Shown: positions 1 through 9,678 of the stretch, piece after piece
How positions within the stretch are numbered: position 1 is the first letter of the stretch
How the letters are laid out: each line of letters opens with the position of its first letter
From: Neocallimastix lanati (nom. inval.)
Lineage: Eukaryota > Neocallimastigomycota > Neocallimastigomycetes > Neocallimastigales > Neocallimastigaceae
Assembly (NCBI GenBank): GCA_016946835.1
Contig: JACVTC010000068.1
Span: 862,501 to 877,500 of the forward strand
DNA: 15,000 nucleotides
Direction of reading: 5' to 3'
Program-made: the position numbers and the translations under genes
Notes under the pieces: generated by a model
The model's database searches: none
What the model was told of the DNA's origin: nothing
The model's input: only the letters and a program-made list of their open reading frames with translations

Positions 1-3000
1 ACATTTTCTTGAAGCTTTATTTACAGCGAAAGCTATGTCAGGTCTAGTACATTTCGAAAGGTATATTAAGGAACCTATTGCGCTTTTGTAGATTGTTTTA
101 TCGAAAGGTTTATTGTTTTCTGATATTTTATTATCACCAGTACATGGTGTTTTTCTTTTCTTTGTATTATCAATATTAAATTTATATAACATATTATTTA
201 TAAAATTTTTTTGTGAAATAATATATGAATTATTTTCTTTCTTTACTTCAATTCCTAATATGTATTCAATTGGATCACATTTAGATATTTTAAATTTTGA
301 TTTTATTTTATTTATTATTTGTTTAATGTATTCGTTTTCTCCAGCGATGACCATGTCGTCCACGTACAAGCCGATAATGCATTTTGTTATATTATTTTTT
401 GTACATTTGAAAATACATTGTTCGGATTTAATTTGAATGAACTCATTTTTTATTAGGAATTTTCTAATGGTATTATACCATTGTCTACCAGATTGCTTAA
501 GGCCATACAAAGCTTTGTTGAGCTTCCAATATCCCCGCCCAAAGCGCGTATCGCCTTTAGGAATAGTAGTATAAATATCTTTATCAAGCGGAGCATTAAG
601 GTAAGCGGCCTTTATATCTAGCTGGAAAATATTCCACTTAAGAGCAGCAGAAATAGCGAATATTAATTTAAGACCATCAATGTTTAGAGTAGGAGAATAA
701 GTTAATTCATAATCGATTCCCCATTTTTGTTTAAATCCACGAGCAACTAAACGAGCTTTATATTTATAAATATTATTATTTGAATCACGTTTAGTGTTGA
801 AAACCCATTTTGTGGTAATGATGTTTTTGTTTTTAGGTACATTTTTAACAAAAGTCATAATATTATTAGAATAAAGATTATTAAGTTCATCATTAATAGC
901 CTCAATCCAGTTATTTTTGTCTTCACTGTTTATTGCTTCTTCATACGTATTAGGAATGTGACAAAATATAGAAGCAATAATAATGTCGTTGATTTGGTCT
1001 AGTTTTCTACGAGAACTAATATTAGTAGGTGCAGTCTCTTTATATTTTGGACTAAGTGGTCTTTTATGGATATTGCCATATTCTGTATTGGCTACAATGT
1101 CATCCATAATTTCATCTTTATTAAAATCAATAACACTTGATGCATCTATAAGAGATTTGTGGGCATAATTTTCTTTGTTTACTATATTATTGTTGTTAAA
1201 TTTATTATTTATTTCGTTATTATTAGTAGGTGAAATTTCGTCTGTTTTTTGAGAAATTTGGTTGGTTGAAGAATCGGTTATTAAAGGTAAATTCTGATTA
1301 ATATTATATGGAAGAGTTATATTTTTAAGATTTTCCATTACCGTATTTTTATTATCTGAAGGAATATTATTGATATCTATTGTAGGAGTGGAGAAATTAT
1401 AGTTTTTCTTCATAGAGTCGCTGGATTTTGAATTTTGTTGAATTAATTTATTATATTTCGATAAAAAATTTTTATTAATAAAATTTTGATCATTTTTTGG
1501 AAAATTTTTGATATTCATTGATTTATTTGAATTATTAATAGATTTATGTGAATCATTATTGTTGTCATATGTAATATGTGATTCATTAGTGTTATTTGAA
1601 ATTATTGAATTATTTGAAAATTTTTTGATATGATATGAATGTGATTTTGCTTCAGCCAATAGATTTTCTTGAATTTTTTCATCATTTTTTGAAAAATTTT
1701 TATTATTAAAATTTTTTTTCATATTATTATTATTTATTGTAAAATTCTGTAAATTTTGGCTTGATTTTTCATTATTTAAAAATATTTTATTTTTATCAAA
1801 ATTTTCAAATTCGGTTATTTTTTCTTTTCCTTTGTTCCTGCTGGAAGTTGAGGCGGCGTAAGCAGGATCTTCTGGTTTATATTTTTCAATAATGTTAGAA
1901 TTAAAATTGGTATTCTTAGTATTATTTCTAAACTTTTTATTATAATTTTTATTTATTATTTCTAAATTTCTATTTATCTCATTCAAATAATTATTTTCAG
2001 AATTATTTTTGTCAACATTGTTGAAATTGAATTTCAATTTAAATTCACAATTATTTTTATTTTTAATTTCAGGATTAATTTTAGAATTAATTTCAACATC
2101 TTTATTTAAATTATGGTTATTTTTCTGGTTTATATCTTTATTATCAAATTCTTGATTTTCTTCATTTAACGATATATTATTGACATGCTTATTTTTAATG
2201 TAATTACTTTTATGTTCTGTATTAGTAGTCCTTTCATTATTAATATTTTCATTTAAACTGTTTTCTTCATTTAAGATGTTTCTTCCATTAAAATTATTTT
2301 CATTGTTCATATTATTATCTTCATTTATATTATTATCTTCATTTATAATATTATCTTCTGGATTCATATCTTTTCTATTGTTGTCTTTCATAAATGAGAA
2401 GTAAGAGTCTTTATAATTGCTTGTTTCGTATTTGTGTTTACTAGGCTCTTCTTCAACGAATTCTACATCGTTAGTATAATGTATTTTATTATTTTCAATA
2501 TCCATGATAATATATGAATATTTTTTATCATCAAATCCCAAGAATACGCCCTTCTTAGCATTTGGTAAAAATTTTGATTTGTGTTGTGTATCATCCCTGT
2601 AATAACACACACAACCAAAGGTTTTTAAATGTTTTAACTCTACCTTTTTGTTGTAAAATACTTCATTGGGTATTAAAAATTTATTTCCTGAATGGGGAAT
2701 TAAGTTATATATGTAGCATGCCTGTTTTATGGCGAAATTCCAAAAGTTTTCTGATAATTCTGCCCAATATAGAAGAGTTTTAGCTGAATTTCTAAGAGTT
2801 CTGTTTATTCTTTCAGCTTTTCCATTAACTTCAGGACAACCTGGTGGAGAATAGGTTTTTTCTATTCCATTTTCTTTACAGTATTTATTAACTGTTTTAT
2901 TTTTAAATTCCTTTCCTCCATCTGATTTAAATATTTTAATATTATATTCTTCAAATTGGTTATTTAAGTACTTGAAGAATTCCACAATTAATTCGGGGGC

Positions 3001-5070
3001 TTCGGCTTTAGATTTTAAAGTATATATCCATACTTTTCTTGAGAATTCATCCATGAATGTAATAAAGTATTTTTTATTATTGATAGATGAATTGTATGGA
3101 CCTGAAATGTCTGAATGTATTATTTCTAATATTTTCGTAGCTTTCGGTGTTTTTCCTCCGTGTGATTTCCTTGACATTTTAGCTACTTTACATTCTATGC
3201 ATTTAGGAGTTTTTATTTGGTGTAAACTTAGATATTTGTTTATGTTTTCTAGGTAATAATGACCTAGTCTTCTATGCCAAATTTCAAGGCTTTTTTCATC
3301 AACTTCGTTTAAAGCCATAATATTTTTATCCTTTTCTTCAAAGTTTTTATTAATCTTGTAAGTATTTACTAAGAATTGATTATCATTTGTAGAATAATAA
3401 GTTCCTATATATACATTATTTGGACCCCATAAGTTAAATCTACCACGTTTATAATCATCAGTGTCAATAATGACTCTATATCCTATTTTGGCTAGTTCTA
3501 TTCCACTAATAAGATTTTTAGTTGCAGATTTTGAATATAATACCTTGTCTAGTCGTACATATATTCCATTAATGTAACATTCGTAAGTACCATATCCTTC
3601 GAAGCTACACATTGTCCCATTGGCACATCTTAACTTTATTTTGCAGTGAATAAAATTATTTAGCAAATTAAAATCATTAGTTATATGTTCTCCAGCACCA
3701 GTATCATATAACCATTCACTGGTCTTATCATTTTCTTCATAATAATTGATGTTGTTTACATATAATTCCTCTTTTTTATTAGGAATTGTTATCTCCTTTG
3801 GAATAATAAAACTATCATTCACGTATTCAATTAATCCAGAAAATTTAACCTTATTGTTAATGTTTATTTCTTCTTGTTTTTCTATCAGTGCCCTTGCGTC
3901 TTCAAAATCAAAATTATCGTCATAACTACTGGCACTGTCTGGATCAGAAATTTTACTTATTAAATGTAAAGACTTCTTTGGATGATCATTTAATGTGGTC
4001 TTTACTTGAAGCTTTTCTTGCCTCCCTTTATTATGATTTGACTTCGTCTTCATATTATATATGCAGTTTCTGGTAGAGTGTCCTTTAACTTCACAAATGT
4101 GACAATATGATTTATTATTATTGTCTTTGTTACTATTATCTTTATTATTATTATTATATTGGTTACCATTTTGCTTTCCTCTTTTCTTAGAGTTAGAGCT
4201 TTTGTTATTATGGTTGTTGTGTTCATTTTTCTTTGAGGAATTACTAGTTCTTCTTCCTCTACTGATAAAATCTAGGTCCATTGGATCATCTTTTTCAATG
4301 GTTTTGTTATCTTCCCAATTTTCTAGGTAAGATTTTGCATAAATAAAACTTTTGAGATTATTAATATATACATTAGGGTCACTATTCAAATTAATTTGAA
4401 TGATATTTTTATAATCATCCGGTAGTACGTTATAGAGATATTTTAATTTTTCCTTATCAGTGATCTCCACATGTTGTTCTTCCATATCATCGAAAGTTTC
4501 TTTCATAAGTTCTAGCTTTTCGATGATTTGATTTCTATCTCTGGCTTTAATACTTCTTAACCTTTTAAGCCAGTATTCCATATCAGCATTTGAATTTCCA
4601 TATTTTGATTTGAGTCTTTCCATTATACGGAAACCATTATTAAGTCTGCTGATTTCTCTTAAGACAGAATCATCAACATTCTTACTGATCATGAGTATCA
4701 TGTCAGCATCTATCCTTTCTGCTTCCTCAACTAATCTGATATGATTAAGAGGATTACCAAAAAAGTTAGTTAGCTGAGTATTGATATCTACATTATTGTT
4801 TCGATTAACCTCAGCATTATTGTTTCGAATAGGTGCGGCAGGAGCTTGCGGTAACATTTTGGTAATTAATTTAGTAATTACCTTGTTGATAACATCATTG
4901 ACATTGGGGTTGTAATTAAAACCTACATCATTAAGTTTTCCAATGACGTCGACTTCCATGAATTCCTTAATACCTTGACGTTTAGCGGCATTGTCAATAA
5001 GGAATTTCCACTCATGAAAGTTGGATTTTCCATGGAGGCGTTGGTCCTTAGCTAAGTTAAAGTCTTGCAT
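1..5070 (-). CDS. Gag-Pol polyprotein of a Ty1/copia retrotransposon (partial, C-terminus beyond left edge)
   Basis: I read all 1690 codons and found no stop. The ATG at 5070 is the first in frame after an in-frame TAA twelve codons upstream. Visible domains: copia-type Gag at the N-terminus (LHGKSNFHEWKF near residue 12); CX2CX4HX4C zinc knuckle, residues 323-336; aspartic protease DTGA at 456-459; integrase HHCC zinc site (H599, H604, C624, C627) with RRLGH; integrase catalytic triad D654, D717, E753 with the usual 35-residue D-E spacing; a linker of about 500 residues rich in Asn, Lys and Ser (about 880-1385); reverse transcriptase with KARLVARGFKQ, QLDIKAAYLNAP (D1485), ALYGLKQSGRQWY, YVDD (1569-1572) and TRPDIAF (1675-1681). 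RNase H is cut off by the window. Gag and Pol share one frame as in Drosophila copia, with no frameshift or stop between them. In this family the product is cleaved by its own protease, packages and copies the RNA, and integrates the cDNA. Confidence 0.97.
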   Translation of the reverse strand, partial: MQDFNLAKDQRLHGKSNFHEWKFLIDNAAKRQGIKEFMEVDVIGKLNDVGFNYNPNVNDVINKVITKLITKMLPQAPAAPIRNNNAEVNRNNNVDINTQLTNFFGNPLNHIRLVEEAERIDADMILMISKNVDDSVLREISRLNNGFRIMERLKSKYGNSNADMEYWLKRLRSIKARDRNQIIEKLELMKETFDDMEEQHVEITDKEKLKYLYNVLPDDYKNIIQINLNSDPNVYINNLKSFIYAKSYLENWEDNKTIEKDDPMDLDFISRGRRTSNSSKKNEHNNHNNKSSNSKKRGKQNGNQYNNNNKDNSNKDNNNKSYCHICEVKGHSTRNCIYNMKTKSNHNKGRQEKLQVKTTLNDHPKKSLHLISKISDPDSASSYDDNFDFEDARALIEKQEEININNKVKFSGLIEYVNDSFIIPKEITIPNKKEELYVNNINYYEENDKTSEWLYDTGAGEHITNDFNLLNNFIHCKIKLRCANGTMCSFEGYGTYECYINGIYVRLDKVLYSKSATKNLISGIELAKIGYRVIIDTDDYKRGRFNLWGPNNVYIGTYYSTNDNQFLVNTYKINKNFEEKDKNIMALNEVDEKSLEIWHRRLGHYYLENINKYLSLHQIKTPKCIECKVAKMSRKSHGGKTPKATKILEIIHSDISGPYNSSINNKKYFITFMDEFSRKVWIYTLKSKAEAPELIVEFFKYLNNQFEEYNIKIFKSDGGKEFKNKTVNKYCKENGIEKTYSPPGCPEVNGKAERINRTLRNSAKTLLYWAELSENFWNFAIKQACYIYNLIPHSGNKFLIPNEVFYNKKVELKHLKTFGCVCYYRDDTQHKSKFLPNAKKGVFLGFDDKKYSYIIMDIENNKIHYTNDVEFVEEEPSKHKYETSNYKDSYFSFMKDNNRKDMNPEDNIINEDNNINEDNNMNNENNFNGRNILNEENSLNENINNERTTNTEHKSNYIKNKHVNNISLNEENQEFDNKDINQKNNHNLNKDVEINSKINPEIKNKNNCEFKLKFNFNNVDKNNSENNYLNEINRNLEIINKNYNKKFRNNTKNTNFNSNIIEKYKPEDPAYAASTSSRNKGKEKITEFENFDKNKIFLNNEKSSQNLQNFTINNNNMKKNFNNKNFSKNDEKIQENLLAEAKSHSYHIKKFSNNSIISNNTNESHITYDNNNDSHKSINNSNKSMNIKNFPKNDQNFINKNFLSKYNKLIQQNSKSSDSMKKNYNFSTPTIDINNIPSDNKNTVMENLKNITLPYNINQNLPLITDSSTNQISQKTDEISPTNNNEINNKFNNNNIVNKENYAHKSLIDASSVIDFNKDEIMDDIVANTEYGNIHKRPLSPKYKETAPTNISSRRKLDQINDIIIASIFCHIPNTYEEAINSEDKNNWIEAINDELNNLYSNNIMTFVKNVPKNKNIITTKWVFNTKRDSNNNIYKYKARLVARGFKQKWGIDYELTYSPTLNIDGLKLIFAISAALKWNIFQLDIKAAYLNAPLDKDIYTTIPKGDTRFGRGYWKLNKALYGLKQSGRQWYNTIRKFLIKNEFIQIKSEQCIFKCTKNNITKCIIGLYVDDMVIAGENEYIKQIINKIKSKFKISKCDPIEYILGIEVKKENNSYIISQKNFINNMLYKFNIDNTKKRKTPCTGDNKISENNKPFDKTIYKSAIGSLIYLSKCTRPDIAFAVNKASRKC

Positions 5071-5130
5071 GATTTCGAAGCGGTGAAGCGTATTAATTAA
5101 GTACTTTTAATAATAAATGATATGAGTCAA

Positions 5131-5145
5131 CTGAGACTCTTAATC
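5131..5145 (-). promoter_or_regulatory. Primer-binding site matching a tRNA-Lys(CUU) anticodon arm (half-tRNA primer)
   Basis: The 15 bases touching the internal edge of the 5' LTR read CTGAGACTCTTAATC on the plus strand, which is tRNA sense. This is the anticodon arm of eukaryotic tRNA-Lys(CUU): 5' stem strand, loop CTCTTAA with anticodon CTT, then TC at about positions 39-40. There is no CCA-end complement. Drosophila copia likewise uses a 5' tRNA half cut in the anticodon region (of tRNA-iMet) as primer. The tRNA identity rests on remembered consensus, not on this organism's own tRNA gene. The site lies in a small hairpin (GAGTC at 5124-5128 pairing with GACTC at 5135-5139). The whole leader to the Gag ATG is 75 nt. 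Confidence 0.75.
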
Positions 5146-5464
5146 TGTTAGCTTTATTAAATTTAGATCTATAATAATATTCCTTATGGAATATGGTATA
5201 CAAGGGAAATAAGTGTATGATCTATCTTTCAGCTTTAAATAAGTAATAAAGTCACATGTTACAACATGCGTTTTCCATAACATAAAATAAATTAAAAATT
5301 AATTAAATATATATTAAAAGATAATTAACATAGATTTATACAAGACGATAGATCATAATACATTTAAGTAATCATTAAATATAAATAAATAAATACACAT
5401 AAATATAAATAAATACTATAAATAAATAAATTAAATATATAGTTAAATTATGAGTGCAGTCAAC

Positions 5465-5465
<1 letters not shown>
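5146..5465 (-). repeat. 5' LTR of the copia element (320 bp)
   Basis: The boundaries are set by a second, nearly identical copy at 5498-5812 and by TGTT...AACA ends, the usual TG...CA form with a 4-bp inverted terminus. Read on the minus strand it starts TGTTGACTGCACTC and ends AATAAAGCTAACA. An AATAAA poly(A) signal therefore lies a few bases before the 3' end of the LTR, and a TATAAAT box-like sequence lies in the middle. The LTR contains several hairpin-forming sites, listed in the findings. LTRs supply the promoter and the RNA 3' end. Compared with the neighbouring copy it differs by four substitutions and one 5-bp indel, counted by eye. Confidence 0.93.

Positions 5466-5497
<32 letters not shown>
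5466..5497. repeat. (AAT)n spacer between two LTRs
   Basis: About 32 bp of uninterrupted AAT repeat separates the 5' LTR of the full element from the solo LTR. The bases next to each LTR edge read ATAAT, compatible with 5-bp target duplications but uninformative in a trinucleotide repeat. Confidence 0.9.
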
Positions 5498-5812
5498 TGT
5501 TAGCTTTATTTAGATCTATAATAATATTCCTTATGGAATATGGTATACAAGGGAAATAAGTGTATGATCTATCTTTCAGCTTTAAATAAGTAATAAAGTC
5601 ACATGTTACTACATGCGTTTTCCATAACATAGAATAAATTAAAAATTAATTAAATAAATATTAAAAGATAATTAACATAGATTTATACAAGACGATAGAT
5701 CATAATACATTTAAGTAATCATTAAATATAAATAAATAAATACACATAAATATAAATAAATACTATAAATAAATAAATTAAATATATAGTAAAATTATGA
5801 GTGCAGTCAACA
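5498..5812 (-). repeat. Solo copia LTR (315 bp), same family as the adjacent 5' LTR
   Basis: This is a full-length second copy of the LTR with the same TGTT...AACA ends and orientation. It lacks 5 bp near its left end (TTATTTAGATC against TTATTAAATTTAGATC) and differs at four single bases, so it is about 98-99% identical to 5146-5465. No internal element sequence touches it: AAT repeats lie on both sides and ATAAT directly flanks each edge. The simplest reading is a separate insertion later reduced to a solo LTR by LTR-LTR recombination. A tandem LTR made by recombination between elements, or a segmental copy of LTR plus AAT, is possible. Confidence 0.92.
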
Positions 5813-6154
<342 letters not shown>

Positions 6155-6876
6155 AAAACACGATAAGTTTATTATATAGATATATAAATATTTATTTATA
6201 ATATTTATAATTTTTTTTAATTAATATTCCTAAATAATATTAAAATAATACACATAAATATAATTTAATATATTTATAATATTATTACAATAGTCTATTT
6301 TTAATATATTATTAGCTTAAACCAAATTCAAAATAAATTTTATTGGTTAAAATGTAGTTGCTATAGAAATGATTTTTTCAACAAATCATGATTAAATTAA
6401 AATATTATACTCTAATATATGTGGCTTGAAAATATTATATTAATATGTAAATCTACTTTTATATAGTCAATTAAGTGTGATATATTAAAGAATAATTAAT
6501 ATAATCAACTATAATTACTGTATTATATTCTATAATAATGAATATTATATAAATAGTTCATATATTCATATATATAATTAATATAAAGCATTATAAAATG
6601 TATTGATATATTAAGTATTTTATTTAATTTTTACATAAAATATATTTAATTTATTAATATATACTATATATAATTGAATTATTTAGAATATAGTATTTAT
6701 TATATTTTTTTATATTTGTTTCTTGTATAATAACTCATGTATTAGACTTTAAATAATAAAATGATGATATATATTAGATAGTATTTATTAAATATTAAAT
6801 ATTAATTAAATTAGTAGTTTTGAATCAACTAAAAAAAAAAAATTTTTTTTTGTAAAATTATTGAATTTTGTCTACA

Positions 6877-6893
6877 TATTTTATTTTATTTTA

Positions 6894-6978
<85 letters not shown>
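6877..6978. repeat. Compound simple repeat (TTTTA)n-(TTA)n-T44
   Basis: A pentanucleotide TTTTA run is followed by about 13 TTA units and then 44 consecutive T (6935-6978). Frames through it give only Tyr or Phe runs, so apparent open frames here are not coding. It is the most gene-proximal of the long T runs in this window. Confidence 0.95.
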
Positions 6979-6983
<5 letters not shown>

Positions 6984-7523
6984 AAAATTTTTATAGTATC
7001 GTTAAACTTTACATTTTTTATATTTAGTTTAATATTTAGATGTAAGTTGCATTCCATATTTATAGAGAAGAAATATTTAAAATAGAGAAAAAATAACAAA
7101 TGGGAGAAATATATCATCCAGCTGATTGTTGTTTAATAGAATATATTGTTGATAATTAATATGTTATTTCTGTTGGAAGTAAAAAATAATAAAAGATAGA
7201 TTTGAAATTAAATAAAAATAAATATTAATGCGCAAAAATACTTATTTACATTTTACTTTGCATATGATTCAAAATTATTTATAATTCATTTAATTATTGA
7301 GAATAAAATTAATGATATATAAAAGTATAAATAATAATTATTTGTTTATTTATAATATTTTAATATTTTAATTATAAAAAGCATTATTATCTTTATTTTT
7401 TTTTATTTCCACTTCATATATTATTTAAAATTATTATTTTTTTTTGTTTTATATTTTGATAGTTAATTGTAAATGTTTTTTTTTTTTTTATTTTAAATGT
7501 TTTTAATTTAATTAATTAATAAA

Positions 7524-7578
7524 TTAATTAATAATAATAATAAATATATTTTATTATTATTATTATTTTATTAATTAA
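7524..7578. repeat. Imperfect inverted repeat just upstream of the eIF4B start
   Basis: TTAATTAA followed by AAT units (from 7524) is mirrored by TTA units ending in TTAATTAA (7571-7578), with a short AT centre near 7545. The arms can pair over roughly 20 bp with small bulges. It ends about 29 bp before the eIF4B ATG, so it lies in the core promoter or the 5' UTR. It may be no more than a by-product of AAT/ATT repeat expansion. Confidence 0.6.
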
Positions 7579-7606
7579 TATTATATAAAGCATAAAAGAA
7601 TTCAAC

Positions 7607-9643
7607 ATGTCTGATGGTAAATATATTTATATATTATAAAAAAGATTATTATATAAAAAAGTATAATATAATATATTAATAGTGTTATTCTTAATAAAAT
7701 GATGAAATTAATAGGTAAGAAGAAGTCTAAGAAGGGAGTTACAATGAACTTAACTGATTTCCTTTCTGTTGGAAACAGTAAATATTTTAATCCATTTATA
7801 AATAAAAATTAATTATTATAAATAAAAGATTTTATAAATGCATGCAAAAAAAATTTTTTTTGTTAAGGAATAATTGATTATTATTTTTTTTTTTTAAATA
7901 TTATTAAAAGGTGTTGGTAATTGGGGTGATGATATTGAACTTCCAACAGGACGTATGTATTAATATTAAAGATAGTTGAATAGTTATTTTAACAGTGTAA
8001 TTAATATTACTTTAAAAATACATGAAATTCAATATAAATAATAAATAGCACAATCTGATTCAAGATCTTATGGTGATAATGTATTTGGTAGCAGTAGTAA
8101 CCGTTATGATAATAACGAAAGATATGATAAATATGACAAATATAACAATAATAATAACAATAATAATAATAATAATGACCATTATGGAGGAGGTTATGAA
8201 CGTAATAATGATCGTTATGGTAATAATGATCGTTATGGTAGTGGTAATAATAACCGTTATGGTAACAATGAACGTTACAATAACAGAAATAATGATGGAT
8301 ATTATAGTGGAAGACAAGGAAGCCAAAGTAAATAGCTATATTATTGATACTTCCATTATTAAATATGTTTTTTTTTTAAAAATTTTAAATAAATTTTAAA
8401 ATGCTGTTTCAATACAATTAATAATATTTTAATAATAAAATATTAATTATTTATAAAATACTATTTAAATATTATTAATACCATTTTAATAATTAATACA
8501 GATCATGATATGTATGGACAAGGTATTATATATATTTATTTTATTATTGAAATAAAATAATTTATTATTAAACTTTGGAAACAAGAAAATAAATTTATTA
8601 ATATATCATTCTTTAAATGATATAATAAATTATTTAAATATATATTTTATATAAAAATAAGACCAAAGAAGACATTACCAAAATGATAGATATGGTGGTA
8701 ACAATCGTTATGATAATCGTGAACGTTACAATCGTTATGATAACCGTGAACGTGAACAAAGACAAAGACCATCTCGTCCTATTCCAGAAAATCCACCATT
8801 TACTGCTTACTTTGGTAATCTTCCAGAAGACACTACTGAAGAAAGTTTACGTTCAGTTATTGCACCATTAAAGGTATTTATGTTATTAATGTTTAAATTT
8901 AATATATAATTTATAAAAATTTCCCTAATAAATTTTATTTAAATATATTAATTAATAATATAATAAATGATTATAATAATATTTAAATGGTAAATTTTTA
9001 ATAATATGAATTAAAAGGTTAAAAGTATTAGACTTATTACTCATGATGATGGAAGATTAAAAGGATTTGGTTATGTTGAATTTGAAGATCGTGCTGATTT
9101 AGAAAATGCAATTAGAGGCGAAGAAGTTGTAATTATTATTAGTGTTATTAACTGTTATTTGGATTATTGAGTAAATCAATTTACTTAAATATAAGCATAT
9201 TATTAAATAATATTTAATACAATATATTACTTTTTTTTTTTTTTGAATAGATGTACAAAGGTCGTATATTAAGAATTGATGTTGCTGAACGTAAGTAGTA
9301 GTGATATAAGTAAAAAATAAAACAAAAATAAAAATATTATTGATAATTAATTGTTATTTATGGATAGGGACAATAAATGATTATGAATTATTATTGATTG
9401 TTCATAAAATTTATGTAATTGTAATGTAATGAAATTTAATGTAATTTTTTTTTAATATTTAGAAAAGGAGAAGCCAGAAAAACCATCTGATAATTCTAAC
9501 TGGAGAGCTCGTACTGAAAATAAGAACAGTTTTAGCGTTTTTGGTAACCGTAATAATAATAATAATAATAACAATCAATATAACAATAGACAAGAAAATA
9601 ACTGGAGAGTTCGTAATAATGGTATGAATTAATTTTATTGCAA

Positions 9644-9678
<35 letters not shown>

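Larger units (their letters stand above)
1..5465 (-). mobile_element. Ty1/copia LTR retrotransposon, 5' LTR through reverse transcriptase (3' end outside window)
   Basis: The element reads leftward. From right to left it shows a 5' LTR (5146-5465), a 75-nt leader containing the primer-binding site (5131-5145), and one Gag-Pol frame starting at 5070 that is still open at base 1. The order Gag, protease, integrase, reverse transcriptase is diagnostic of Ty1/copia (Pseudoviridae-like elements); gypsy elements have integrase last. RNase H, the polypurine tract and the 3' LTR must lie left of the window. The flank beyond the 5' LTR is ATAAT in an AAT microsatellite, so a 5-bp target duplication cannot be told from the repeat. 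With no stop codon in 1690 codons and all checked catalytic residues kept, the copy looks young and may be competent, but the missing 3' part prevents a firm statement. Confidence 0.96.
6155..7606. other. AT-rich intergenic region upstream of eIF4B
   Basis: I see no gene here. About 6310-6480 and 7085-7230 have somewhat higher sequence complexity than their surroundings, but neither gives a recognisable coding frame or RNA. The rest is A/T with short homopolymers, one compound T-rich repeat (6877-6978) and a hairpin-forming segment just before the eIF4B start. The eIF4B promoter must lie in the right part. TATATAAAG at 7582-7590 resembles a TATA box but is only 17 nt from the ATG, so it may be chance. 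Confidence 0.7.

Noticed and set aside
113-4330. Plus-strand open frames across the retrotransposon (113, 983, 2562, 2972, 3888, 4121)
   Set aside because: They are antisense to the continuous Gag-Pol frame, which carries conserved domains; none of them shows a domain.
5121-5150. A tRNA gene at the tRNA-Lys(CUU)-like sequence
   Set aside because: Only the anticodon arm matches; there is no acceptor stem or T-arm (no GGTTCGA-like sequence), and the position at the LTR edge explains it as a primer-binding site.
8060-8399. Open frames on both strands within eIF4B exon 4
   Set aside because: They run across the other frames of the AAT/CGT/TAT-rich repeat exon and give only Ile/Thr/Val/Met runs; the eIF4B frame there joins cleanly to flanking exons.
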